A stretch of DNA of 55,755 nucleotides from an uncultured Bacteroidales bacterium (GTDB taxonomy: Bacteria > Bacteroidota > Bacteroidia > Bacteroidales > FEN-979), in contig CAIMWF010000085.1 in assembly GCA_903845055.1 (NCBI GenBank), positions 1-55,755 of the forward strand. The letters run 5' to 3'. Positions 26,905 to 34,837 of this stretch are shown here, one piece after another. The notes beneath the pieces were generated by a model, which saw nothing but the letters and a program-made list of their open reading frames with translations, had not been told where the DNA came from and did no database searches. The translations under genes and the position numbers were made by a program. Numbering within the stretch: the stretch's first letter is position 1; the number at the start of each line of letters is the position of its first letter.

Positions 26905-27987
26905 TCATTGTCCATTGTACCTGATCTCTTTCAGGACGAATTTTCCATAGGTGAATTTCCCGTCGGGATAGGTGTAAACCGCTTCGCCTTTGGTCCAGAT
27001 GTTGATCCCGTTGAGGTTCTGGTAGTCTGAAACGGGGGTGGTGAAAGGGTATTGCTTCATTTCGTTCACCTCGGTGCGGTCGTTTGAAAGAAAGTTAGTC
27101 AGCTGGCCTTTCTCATTAAAATAGAGGACAGCGGAAATGGTAATTCCATGGTTGGTGAAAATGGCCCTGCAGGTGTTGCTGTCGATCTCCTCCCATTTGA
27201 TCCGTTTGTCAACCAGGGTGGCGGGCGCCATCAGGCACATGTCGTTGAAAAGGGTGACCGTTTCGGTCTTATCCAGGATCTCCCCCGAAATGTTAACGAC
27301 TTTAACCATTCCCAGCAAACGGATGTCCATGGTGGCTTTTCCTTTCATGAACCGGTGGTAACCGGAAATATTTAACCCGAACATGCTTCCCTTCATAAAG
27401 AACAGCCGGACAGGATCGTCAAAGAAGTTGAACTGTTCGGAGGTGTAATCCGCGAAATTCTTCCCCCTGGCACGCATCCGGACCTCGAAAGTGACCTTCA
27501 TATTTTTCACCCTGGGTTTGTTTACGGCACCAGTGTAGCGCAGGTAACGCTGAACCGGGCCCGGCAATGCCTGCAGGTCGGCCTCCTTCAGGATTTCAGT
27601 GGATAATGCATTGCTGGTATGCATGTTTTCCGCAACGTCTTTCCGGTAGCCTTTCTCAAAACCGGTAATAAAGAAACAGAGGATCGCGGCGACCAGCATG
27701 ATCCCATTGGCAACCGTGCCGAATTTCGCATCCTGCCATGCCAGGATGATCAAAATTTGTGAAACGAGGGCAGCAGCCAGTCCCACCATCCACCATGCAT
27801 CATTTTTAAGCAGAAGCAAAACGGCAGTTGTAACAAACAGGATGGCCACTGCAAGCCATACCATCCCCGCGGGTTTCGAAATATCACCGGTAAGCCGTGT
27901 CATTCCGGCACTGCCGTATGCCTTTGCAAAACCCATGAGGTGAATAAGCCCGTGGATGGTGATTATAAAAATGAAAAAATATTTCAT
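26905..27987 (-). CDS. DUF6544-like membrane protein
   Basis: A 360-residue protein with four hydrophobic helices in the first 130 residues (FFIFIITIHGLIHLMGFAKA, MVWLAVAILFVTTAVLLLL and two more), then a soluble domain of about 230 residues that starts ALPGPVQRYLRYTGAV and continues as beta-rich sequence. This layout matches what I recall as DUF6544, whose function is unknown. It lies 48 bases downstream of the aldose epimerase gene on the same strand and may share its transcript. Confidence 0.65.
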   Translation of the reverse strand: MKYFFIFIITIHGLIHLMGFAKAYGSAGMTRLTGDISKPAGMVWLAVAILFVTTAVLLLLKNDAWWMVGLAAALVSQILIILAWQDAKFGTVANGIMLVAAILCFFITGFEKGYRKDVAENMHTSNALSTEILKEADLQALPGPVQRYLRYTGAVNKPRVKNMKVTFEVRMRARGKNFADYTSEQFNFFDDPVRLFFMKGSMFGLNISGYHRFMKGKATMDIRLLGMVKVVNISGEILDKTETVTLFNDMCLMAPATLVDKRIKWEEIDSNTCRAIFTNHGITISAVLYFNEKGQLTNFLSNDRTEVNEMKQYPFTTPVSDYQNLNGINIWTKGEAVYTYPDGKFTYGKFVLKEIRYNGQ

Positions 27988-28035
27988 GACGTCCTGATTT
28001 TATAAGTTGTGATTGTTTGCACTTCTCCGGCAACA

Positions 28036-29193
28036 TTACCGTGATGCTGGAACCGAAAAGCGAAAAATCGTGGTCTCTGTAAATTTCTCCCCGGGATACA
28101 AGATCGTATTTGGGAACGAAGGCTGGTTGGGCGAATCCGGAAAATGCTGGGTCTCCATGCACAACCCGTAATGCTGACGGTATATTTTGCCTCCCTTGCC
28201 GTGGTTCGTGCCATCGAGAAAATTGCCTGAATAAAACTGAAGTCCCGGCTGCGTGGTGAACACTTCGACCTGCCTGCCTGAGCGCGGGTCATACAGTCGG
28301 GCAGCCATTGCCAGGCCCCCTCGTGAATTGTTCAAAACAAAATTGTGATCGTAACCTCCCGGAACCTTGTCGATCCGCTCGCCGATCGCGTGCGGCTTGG
28401 TGAAATCCATGGCCGTGCCGTGAACTTCGGGGAGCTTCCCCGTCGGGATAAGCTCGCCGTTCACCTCGGTGAACCGGCCTGCGTCAATGGTAAGCTCATG
28501 CGCGAGTATATCGGTTTCAGCCCCGCCCAGGTTGAAGTAGGTGTGGTTTGCTATGTTCACGGGGGTGGGTTTGTCGGTGGTGGCCTCCATCACCATGGAT
28601 AGTTCGTTTTTATCATTCAGACGGTAGGTGACCTTTACCTCCAGGTTCCCCGGGTAACCCTCTTCCCCATCCTTGCTCTGGTAGGTCATCTCCAGTCCGA
28701 CAAATCCGGAGTCACTGATCTTCCTTGCATCCCAGACAACCTTGTCAAACCCTTTGATCCCTCCGTGCAGGCTGTTATTTCCATTGTTGACGGCCAACTG
28801 GTACTTCGTTCCGCCAAGGATGAAACGCCCTTTCGCAATGCGGTTTGCATACCGTCCAACAATGGCCCCGAAATATGGACTGGATGCAAGATAGTCTTTC
28901 AGGCTGTCGTAACCCAATACGACATCCCCCATTTTATCGTCCCTGCCGGGAACCAGGATGGAGGTGATGATGGCGCCGTAGTTGGTGATCTTAACGGTCA
29001 TCCCCGACCCATTGGTGAGGGTATAAAGAAAAACTTCCTTTTGGTCAAAAGTCCCAAAGTTTGTTTTCATGATGGCATGTCTTTTAATTGAATCGGGGCG
29101 AACCGGATGAGCAGCAGAACTGTTGTTCATGTGGCACGAAACCAGGGTCAGCATCAGCAGAACTGCAGGATATGCAATGATTAAACGTTTCAT
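28036..29193 (-). CDS. galM: Aldose 1-epimerase (galactose mutarotase), lipoprotein form
   Basis: A 385-residue protein with a lipoprotein signal (lipobox LTLVSC) in front of a complete mutarotase domain: NYGAIITSILVPG, FGAIVGRYANRIAKG, the catalytic His in NHTYFNLGG and the catalytic Glu in METQHFPDSPN. It interconverts alpha and beta anomers of galactose or related aldoses. The lipid anchor places it in the periplasm or outer membrane, where it would act on sugars released by the glycosidases before uptake, ahead of the cytoplasmic galactokinase. Two adjacent palindromes lie 63-91 bases upstream. Confidence 0.92.
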   Translation of the reverse strand: MKRLIIAYPAVLLMLTLVSCHMNNSSAAHPVRPDSIKRHAIMKTNFGTFDQKEVFLYTLTNGSGMTVKITNYGAIITSILVPGRDDKMGDVVLGYDSLKDYLASSPYFGAIVGRYANRIAKGRFILGGTKYQLAVNNGNNSLHGGIKGFDKVVWDARKISDSGFVGLEMTYQSKDGEEGYPGNLEVKVTYRLNDKNELSMVMEATTDKPTPVNIANHTYFNLGGAETDILAHELTIDAGRFTEVNGELIPTGKLPEVHGTAMDFTKPHAIGERIDKVPGGYDHNFVLNNSRGGLAMAARLYDPRSGRQVEVFTTQPGLQFYSGNFLDGTNHGKGGKIYRQHYGLCMETQHFPDSPNQPSFPNTILYPGEKFTETTIFRFSVPASR

Positions 29194-29255
29194 ATGTTAA
29201 CATTTATATTTTCGGGCCAAATGGAATAGCTATAAATTATCCTTCACGGTTTGCA

Positions 29256-29284
29256 TGTACCTTGTACATATGAAAATTTCATAT
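29256..29284. promoter_or_regulatory. Paired palindromes upstream of the epimerase gene (candidate operator)
   Basis: TGTAC-CTT-GTACA (29256-29268) abuts ATATGAAA-A-TTTCATAT (29268-29284). Both are perfect inverted repeats. They lie in the 149-base gap between the LpxL-like gene's stop and the galM start. The binding protein is unknown. Confidence 0.5.
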
Positions 29285-29342
29285 AATCTGTTTCGGTTTT
29301 TTATTATTTGTCAATTGGTTGCCCTATTTTAAAATACATTCC

Positions 29343-30224
29343 CTATTTCCAAAAATCGTAATAATTATACCATTGAAGGGGATAAGCGCGGATGGTTTTT
29401 TCGAGTTCCGAAACATAGTCTTTGATCGGACCGGTAACCAGTTCCGCGCGTTTCATCGGGTTCGAAAGGGAAGGGATACGACGCAGGGGAGTGGCCGAAA
29501 AGCGGTAGTGGCGGCGGGATGTCTTTACGGCGAATACATAGGAAACCGGCACTTTGAAATAGGAGGCGATGTGCCATGGCCCTGTAGGAAAGGCTGCCGG
29601 TTCACCAAGGAAGCCGACCCGCACGCTTTTGTTTCCTTCCACGAAACGGTCGCCGGTGATGGCGATGATCTCCTTTCTTTCAAGTGCTTTCTGGATCTCC
29701 AGCATATGCGAAAGATCCGGTCCCATTTTGATGAAGTTGACATTGCGGTCCTCCAGGATGTCCGACATATACTGGCTGATGGCGGCGTGTTCCGCATCAA
29801 AAACCAGCAGGTTGATCTTCTTGTCGAGAAATGCGAGGGTTTTGGTGCCGACCTCCCAGTTGCCCACGTGGCCGCTGATGAGAATCCCGCCGTCGTGCAT
29901 CTCCAGGAGGTGTTCCCTGCCGAGGAGGGAAAAGGTGAAATTGTGCCTGATCCCCGCGAGGATGGTGGTTTTATCGATGAGAACCTGGCCGAAAAGATAA
30001 TAGTTCCGGAAGATGCTGGCCAGTGTATTTATTTTGTTGCGGCCGAGCCGGTCGTGGTAAAAATACCAGATTGCCCTGAAGGCCTTCCGGGAGGCAAAGA
30101 CAAAGTAGGAGGACACGAAAAGAAGCAGGAAATAGGCAAAATTCAGTCCCAGGTAACGGATACACCAAACAAAAATCCTGTATCCCAGCACATTACCCCT
30201 GCTTTTCCCCTCCCATTTATCCAT
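29343..30224 (-). CDS. LpxL/HtrB-like lysophospholipid acyltransferase
   Basis: The start is the ATG at 30224; the frame extends two codons to a TTG. About 293 residues. One N-terminal membrane helix (LNFAYFLLLFVSSYFVFA) precedes the acyltransferase core with the HX4E motif GHVGNWEVG and a later ITGDRFVEG-x-K segment as in lipid A late acyltransferases. These transfer an acyl chain from acyl-ACP at the inner membrane. It is the last gene of the operon with the MMPL fusion and the ICMT-like protein. Bacteroidota also use such enzymes in polyene or flexirubin pigment loci, so it may acylate something other than lipid A. Confidence 0.82.
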   Translation of the reverse strand: MDKWEGKSRGNVLGYRIFVWCIRYLGLNFAYFLLLFVSSYFVFASRKAFRAIWYFYHDRLGRNKINTLASIFRNYYLFGQVLIDKTTILAGIRHNFTFSLLGREHLLEMHDGGILISGHVGNWEVGTKTLAFLDKKINLLVFDAEHAAISQYMSDILEDRNVNFIKMGPDLSHMLEIQKALERKEIIAITGDRFVEGNKSVRVGFLGEPAAFPTGPWHIASYFKVPVSYVFAVKTSRRHYRFSATPLRRIPSLSNPMKRAELVTGPIKDYVSELEKTIRAYPLQWYNYYDFWK

Positions 30225-30229
30225 ATCCA

Positions 30230-30260
30230 AAATCGTTAATCGTAAATCGTAATTCGTAAA
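30230..30260. repeat. 7-bp tandem microrepeat (AAATCGT variants)
   Basis: Units AAATCGT, TAATCGT, AAATCGT and AATTCGT fill almost the whole gap between the ICMT-like stop and the LpxL-like start. It is the same unit as at 18968-18999. Confidence 0.85.
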
Positions 30261-30803
30261 TTATCTTCTCCCGACCCTCGGGAACCATGCCGGCACCTTT
30301 TCGCAATATTCCTTCCAGTTTTCACCGAAACGGCGTTCAAGTTGTGGTTCTTCATAATTGACAACAATAAGGTAGATGATCCTCGACATGGCAATCAGCC
30401 ACAGGATGAGGATAAAATGGCCGTAAGTGAGTATCTCCCCGAAAACCACCAGGACCAGGGCCCACATCATCGGATGGCGGACGATACCGTAAATGCTGCG
30501 TGCCATGATCTTCTGAGGGGCCGAAGTGACCAGCGGGGTGCCCTTGCCGAAGAGGAACATCAGCACCGAGCACCAGATCGCCAGCGCCAGTCCCGCCCAC
30601 ATGAAAAAGATACCGATCCACTCAACCCAGGGGAGACCGAAGCCATCCTGTTCCCGCACCGGAACGAGTTTCATCAGGAAATGCGGGATAATGTATAAAA
30701 CGCTGAAAGGGCCGATGAAGCCGTAAAGTGCCCCGTCAACCAGGCGCAAGAGGTTTTTGTAAATGATTTTGAACATTGATTGTGATTTTAATTTTCGGTT
30801 CAT
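30261..30803 (-). CDS. ICMT-like membrane methyltransferase family protein
   Basis: A 180-residue protein with about five transmembrane helices. The C-terminal pattern YGIVRHPMMWALVLVVFGEIL followed by EEPQLERRFGENWKEYCEKVPAWFPR is the signature of the isoprenylcysteine carboxyl methyltransferase / phospholipid methyltransferase-like group (R-H-P and E-E-x2-L-x3-F-G-x2-[WY]-x2-Y). Members methylate lipids or isoprenoid thiols with SAM, but many bacterial ones have unknown substrates. It lies between the MMPL fusion (36 bases) and the LpxL-like gene (36 bases), which suggests it modifies the same lipid. An internal ATG at 30776 is an alternative start. Confidence 0.75.
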   Translation of the reverse strand: MNRKLKSQSMFKIIYKNLLRLVDGALYGFIGPFSVLYIIPHFLMKLVPVREQDGFGLPWVEWIGIFFMWAGLALAIWCSVLMFLFGKGTPLVTSAPQKIMARSIYGIVRHPMMWALVLVVFGEILTYGHFILILWLIAMSRIIYLIVVNYEEPQLERRFGENWKEYCEKVPAWFPRVGRR

Positions 30804-30839
30804 TTCTGATCCCGGAATCTGCCACGAATTTAGACTTTT

Positions 30840-33800
30840 TCAACGTATGACATCTCCGGGGTTGCGGATAACGAAAAAATTATTGGAGGTGAGCCCTTCC
30901 CGGCCGGCGACCTCAAAGGTAAAACCATACGCTGAAACAATTTCACGCAGTCTTGCCGCGCTGGTGAAATTAAGTTCACCCATTGCCCAGGCCGTTTTAT
31001 TGAACCGGAATACTTTCGTTGAGAAGAATTCGGTCATCCGGGTCACCCGATGGCGGCTTCCCCGCGATTCATCACCTTCACGGATGAGGATCACCCCGCC
31101 GGGCTTCAGGTTTCGCATGCAGCAGGCGATGAGCGATTCCTGTTGCGGATGTGTGAGGTAATGCAGCACATCCCCCAGCAGGAAAGCATCCTTCGGAGTA
31201 ACAGGATATTTGGTTATATCGGCATGGATGAATGTAATTCGTTCATTTTTAAGATATCCGTTGGCCGCGACCGTGATCTTCTGTTTATCATGATCAACGC
31301 CGGTGATGGTCCGGCTGCCGGAGGTAAGCATGAGCATGTAGGAAATGTAACCGTAACCACAACCCAGGTCCAGGATGTCTCCTTTTTCAGGGATTAAACG
31401 GCACCAGGTGTCGAAATTATTCTCCAGGATCATCTTCACCCTGAGGTACCATTCCAGCACCGGCCCGCAGTAAATATAATTGAGCTGCAGGCTTCTCCTG
31501 TAATAAACTGCGGTGGCATGACCGGCACGGAATGTTTCAAAAGCACCGGTCAGGTATTTCCTGACCATCCTGGTACGTTCGCTGTAATGTCGTCCGAATT
31601 CCTGGCTGGAGGGCACAATCCGTGGCAGGATCTTCATATGAAGCCGGTTGGGCTTCCCCCAGAAAACCCCTTTTGGAAGAAAATCGAACCCTCCCGAGAT
31701 CATGACAGGAAGGATATCAAGACTGAGTTTTTCGGCTATGTAAAAGGCGCCCCGGTGAAAACGCTGGATATGGCCATCCTTCGACCGGTGACCCTCAGGG
31801 AAGACCAGTACGGAATATCCTTCGTCAATCCGCTGACGTATCAGTTCCAGTGAATTGTCGATGCTGTCAGTCACAGGGATAAAACCGGCAACACGGGCAA
31901 CCGGGCCAAAAATACGGTTCCGGAATACCCATTCGTGGGTGAGGATGACGATTTTGGGATGCAGCCTGAGCAGGGCAGGGGTATCGATGAGCGACTGATG
32001 ATTGCAGATGATGATGGCAGGTTTTGAAAAATGTTCATCGGACGGGTTTTCAATGGAATGGTTCCAGGGAAAGGTGATCCAGATATAGGTACTGCTCAGC
32101 CTGCAGAAAATTCGGTGAAACAGTTCCTGTTTTCTTGCGCGCGGAATGGGAAGCAGCGGGCTGACCAGGGTGCTGTAAAGTACCAGGATAACGGCAATCA
32201 GCGAAATGGGGATCCAGGCGACAAAGATGGCATAGACCATATAGCGCAGCGTCATCGGGTAGGTGCCCTGCTGTTTGGGCAGGAGAACCATCCAATTGGC
32301 CAGCAATGGCTGCAGTGAAAGTGAAATGAGCACCACGCTCAGGATGCCGAAGATGGAAATGATGGCGATGGAATTCAGTGCCGGGTGCCGGGCAAAGAAA
32401 AGGGCTCCCACCCCGATCAGGGTGGTGGAAGAAGAGAGCATGATCGACACGCGGTAGGTTTTCATGTCGTCAATCCCGGTTTTGTACCGGCTCAGCATTC
32501 CGCGCATCATCAGGATGCTGTAATCGACGCCCAGTCCGAAAATGAAGGTGGAGATGATAATGTTGAAAATATTGAACCTGATGCCGGTGATCCCCATGAA
32601 CCCGAGGGTGACCAGCCAGCTGAAAAACATGGGAAGCGAGGTGATGACGGCCAATTCGATTCGTCCAAAGGAGATCAGCAGCAGCAGCGTCACAAAAACC
32701 ATCGAGAGGGTGACCAGCAAACCAAAATCGTGTTTTACATTCAGCACAAAGCGGGTGGTGAGCTCCTGGCGGTCGAAAACTACCATTTCAGGGTCGTGTT
32801 CAAGGGCTTTGTAGACGGTTTGCATTTGGGGGCCGGTCACCTTTACGATCCCTGAAACCATGGTCATGTCGTGCGTTTCGTTGATCCAATCACTGAATAG
32901 GAGTTTCCTGAAAGCCAGGCTTTGCGCAGGGGCGATGAGGGGAAATGAAGTTTCGGTCATGATCCTGATGCCTGCAACAGCCTTGCCGGTAAAGCCGATC
33001 TTTTTCCCAAGCTTTTCCGCCATGCCGGAAAAGACTGATTTCCTTTCCCCGGTCCAGAATTCACGCCATTTTTTAAGTTTTACCCGCTGGATGGAATCAG
33101 ACAGCAGCAGCGTGCTGATCCCGGAATATCCTTCGATTTTACCCTCTTTTTTCAGGGTTTCAAGCAGTCTTTGCGTTCGTTCATTCCGCTGAAGCGCCTC
33201 ATCCAGGTTTTTCCCCGTGGCGACGACATAAACGTTCACCATGTTACTGCGGGATATCCGGTCGAAATCATGTTCGGCCTTTTTGAGCGGTTTCGGCAAA
33301 TAGTTCAGTGAGTTCATGTCCTTTTCAAACCCGGCCCTGCCGGCGAAAAAGAGGCTGATCACACCCGCTGCCATAAGCCCGATGATGAGCCAGGGCTTTG
33401 TACCAAAATCGGTTTCAGCCAGCCGGTCGATAAAAGTTGTGGTTTTTTCCTTTCCATCTTTGGGCAGTAGCTGCCTGCCAAGAAGCTGGGGCAGGATAAC
33501 CAGGGCGCACATGGAGGCACCGAGCACGCTGATGGCGGTAAACCATCCCAGGTCGTGCAGTACCGCCGAATTGAGGAAGATAAGGCACAGGAAAACCCCG
33601 ACGGTGGTCAGGCTGCAGATGATGATGGTTTGGGTCATGTCCCTGATCACCTGTTCAACCGATTTTTTACGACGGTAATGGTTGACCATGTATAGCGCGT
33701 AATCGATGATCAGACCAAGGATGACCGACCCGATGCCGAGGGCGATGAACGACACCCGTCCTTTCACCAGGTACAGGATGGCAAGTGCCAGCCCCCCGCC

Positions 33801-34721
33801 GACAATGGCGGGGACGAATCCAAGCAACGGCACCAGGAAGTTCCTGAAATACCATCCCAGCAGGAGGAAGATCAGGACGACTGCGATCAGCAATGTGAGG
33901 ATTATATCGATCTTGATCTGCCATGCATTGCCAACGGCAGTTGCTGCGTACCCGAAATATTCGGCTGAAACGCGGTTTCCCGTTGACGAGGAAACCATCC
34001 TTGTGTACCTGTCGAGCCGGGCGACCAATGTTGAGTTTTTATTGGTCTCGGTGGAGGGTTGCGCAGGGGTGATGAACATCAGCATATGCTTCAGGTCGGG
34101 GGTGAAGATGCAGCCGTTGTAAAAAATGAATTGATCCTCCGACCTGAGGGATGCCAGTTTTTTATATGCCAGTCCGGATATGCCCGCCGGATCCTTTAAA
34201 AGCAGTTGTTTGACCACAAGGCTGGCAGGGGAGACGAGCAGCCGGTAGTTGGATCGCAATACAGATTCAAGGCGGCCGGGTAGCATCAGACTGTCGATCA
34301 ACTGGTAATCCCTGTCATCCAGGAACAGCGGCAGGTGGTCGTCGATGATCTGCTGTGCGGCATTGAACAGCGAATCGTCAAGTTGCATGAAAATTTCACG
34401 GATATAACTGGAATCGAGACTTGAATGAAGGCTGTCGCGCAGCGCCCCGGCGGCGGCGACCAGCGCATCAGGATCGGCCTGTGCGTTGCTGTCGGACAGG
34501 GCAAAACTGACAACAAGTTTGTCGGCGAACCTGAAATTACGGATCACATATTCATAGCGGCTCAGCTTTGCATTCCCCCTGGTGAGTCCTGAAATATCCT
34601 CCTCCAGCCTGATCTTCGATCCGAACCAGCTGATAAAGCCGGCCAGTAATAACAGGAAAAGGTAAAATACCTTCCGGTGGCGAAGAAAATACCGGTAAAG
34701 AATAACGAAAAATTCTGACAT
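30840..34721 (-). CDS. Three-domain fusion: MMPL-family exporter, lysophospholipid acyltransferase, class I SAM methyltransferase
   Basis: A 1293-residue protein. Residues 1 to about 870 form an RND/MMPL exporter: an N-terminal helix, a periplasmic loop, a first helix bundle with a D-Y-A-L-Y-M-V-N-H core, a second periplasmic loop and a second bundle with the matching GVDYSILMMRG. Residues about 880-1060 are a PlsC-type acyltransferase with HX4D (NHQSLIDTP, His908/Asp913) and FPEGHRSKDG. Residues about 1090-1293 are a methyltransferase with SAM motif I DLGCGYGY (near 1118) and GVDHD. I recall this architecture as a recognised one in Bacteroidota. It implies that one protein builds, methylates and exports a lipid. 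It leads the operon with the ICMT-like and LpxL-like genes. No ketosynthase, ACP or dehydratase is visible, so a full polyene cluster is not present here. Confidence 0.9.
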   Translation of the reverse strand: MSEFFVILYRYFLRHRKVFYLFLLLLAGFISWFGSKIRLEEDISGLTRGNAKLSRYEYVIRNFRFADKLVVSFALSDSNAQADPDALVAAAGALRDSLHSSLDSSYIREIFMQLDDSLFNAAQQIIDDHLPLFLDDRDYQLIDSLMLPGRLESVLRSNYRLLVSPASLVVKQLLLKDPAGISGLAYKKLASLRSEDQFIFYNGCIFTPDLKHMLMFITPAQPSTETNKNSTLVARLDRYTRMVSSSTGNRVSAEYFGYAATAVGNAWQIKIDIILTLLIAVVLIFLLLGWYFRNFLVPLLGFVPAIVGGGLALAILYLVKGRVSFIALGIGSVILGLIIDYALYMVNHYRRKKSVEQVIRDMTQTIIICSLTTVGVFLCLIFLNSAVLHDLGWFTAISVLGASMCALVILPQLLGRQLLPKDGKEKTTTFIDRLAETDFGTKPWLIIGLMAAGVISLFFAGRAGFEKDMNSLNYLPKPLKKAEHDFDRISRSNMVNVYVVATGKNLDEALQRNERTQRLLETLKKEGKIEGYSGISTLLLSDSIQRVKLKKWREFWTGERKSVFSGMAEKLGKKIGFTGKAVAGIRIMTETSFPLIAPAQSLAFRKLLFSDWINETHDMTMVSGIVKVTGPQMQTVYKALEHDPEMVVFDRQELTTRFVLNVKHDFGLLVTLSMVFVTLLLLISFGRIELAVITSLPMFFSWLVTLGFMGITGIRFNIFNIIISTFIFGLGVDYSILMMRGMLSRYKTGIDDMKTYRVSIMLSSSTTLIGVGALFFARHPALNSIAIISIFGILSVVLISLSLQPLLANWMVLLPKQQGTYPMTLRYMVYAIFVAWIPISLIAVILVLYSTLVSPLLPIPRARKQELFHRIFCRLSSTYIWITFPWNHSIENPSDEHFSKPAIIICNHQSLIDTPALLRLHPKIVILTHEWVFRNRIFGPVARVAGFIPVTDSIDNSLELIRQRIDEGYSVLVFPEGHRSKDGHIQRFHRGAFYIAEKLSLDILPVMISGGFDFLPKGVFWGKPNRLHMKILPRIVPSSQEFGRHYSERTRMVRKYLTGAFETFRAGHATAVYYRRSLQLNYIYCGPVLEWYLRVKMILENNFDTWCRLIPEKGDILDLGCGYGYISYMLMLTSGSRTITGVDHDKQKITVAANGYLKNERITFIHADITKYPVTPKDAFLLGDVLHYLTHPQQESLIACCMRNLKPGGVILIREGDESRGSRHRVTRMTEFFSTKVFRFNKTAWAMGELNFTSAARLREIVSAYGFTFEVAGREGLTSNNFFVIRNPGDVIR

Positions 34722-34837
34722 ATGGTTTTCCTGTTCCGGTCGCTGGCCGGGTGGAATAGGGATGCAGTCGTCCGCCTGGCAATAACCGCTGCAATATTAC
34801 ACAAAAAATCCAGTGATCGGAACCTGCGTAAGGGAAG

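Noticed and set aside
29319-30239. Long plus-strand open frame (306 aa) opposite the LpxL-like gene
   Set aside because: It mirrors the coding frame of a recognisable acyltransferase, has no signal or domain of its own and reflects codon bias of the real gene.
29343-34721. A complete aryl-polyene or flexirubin cluster
   Set aside because: No ketosynthase, ACP, adenylation or dehydratase genes occur anywhere in the window.
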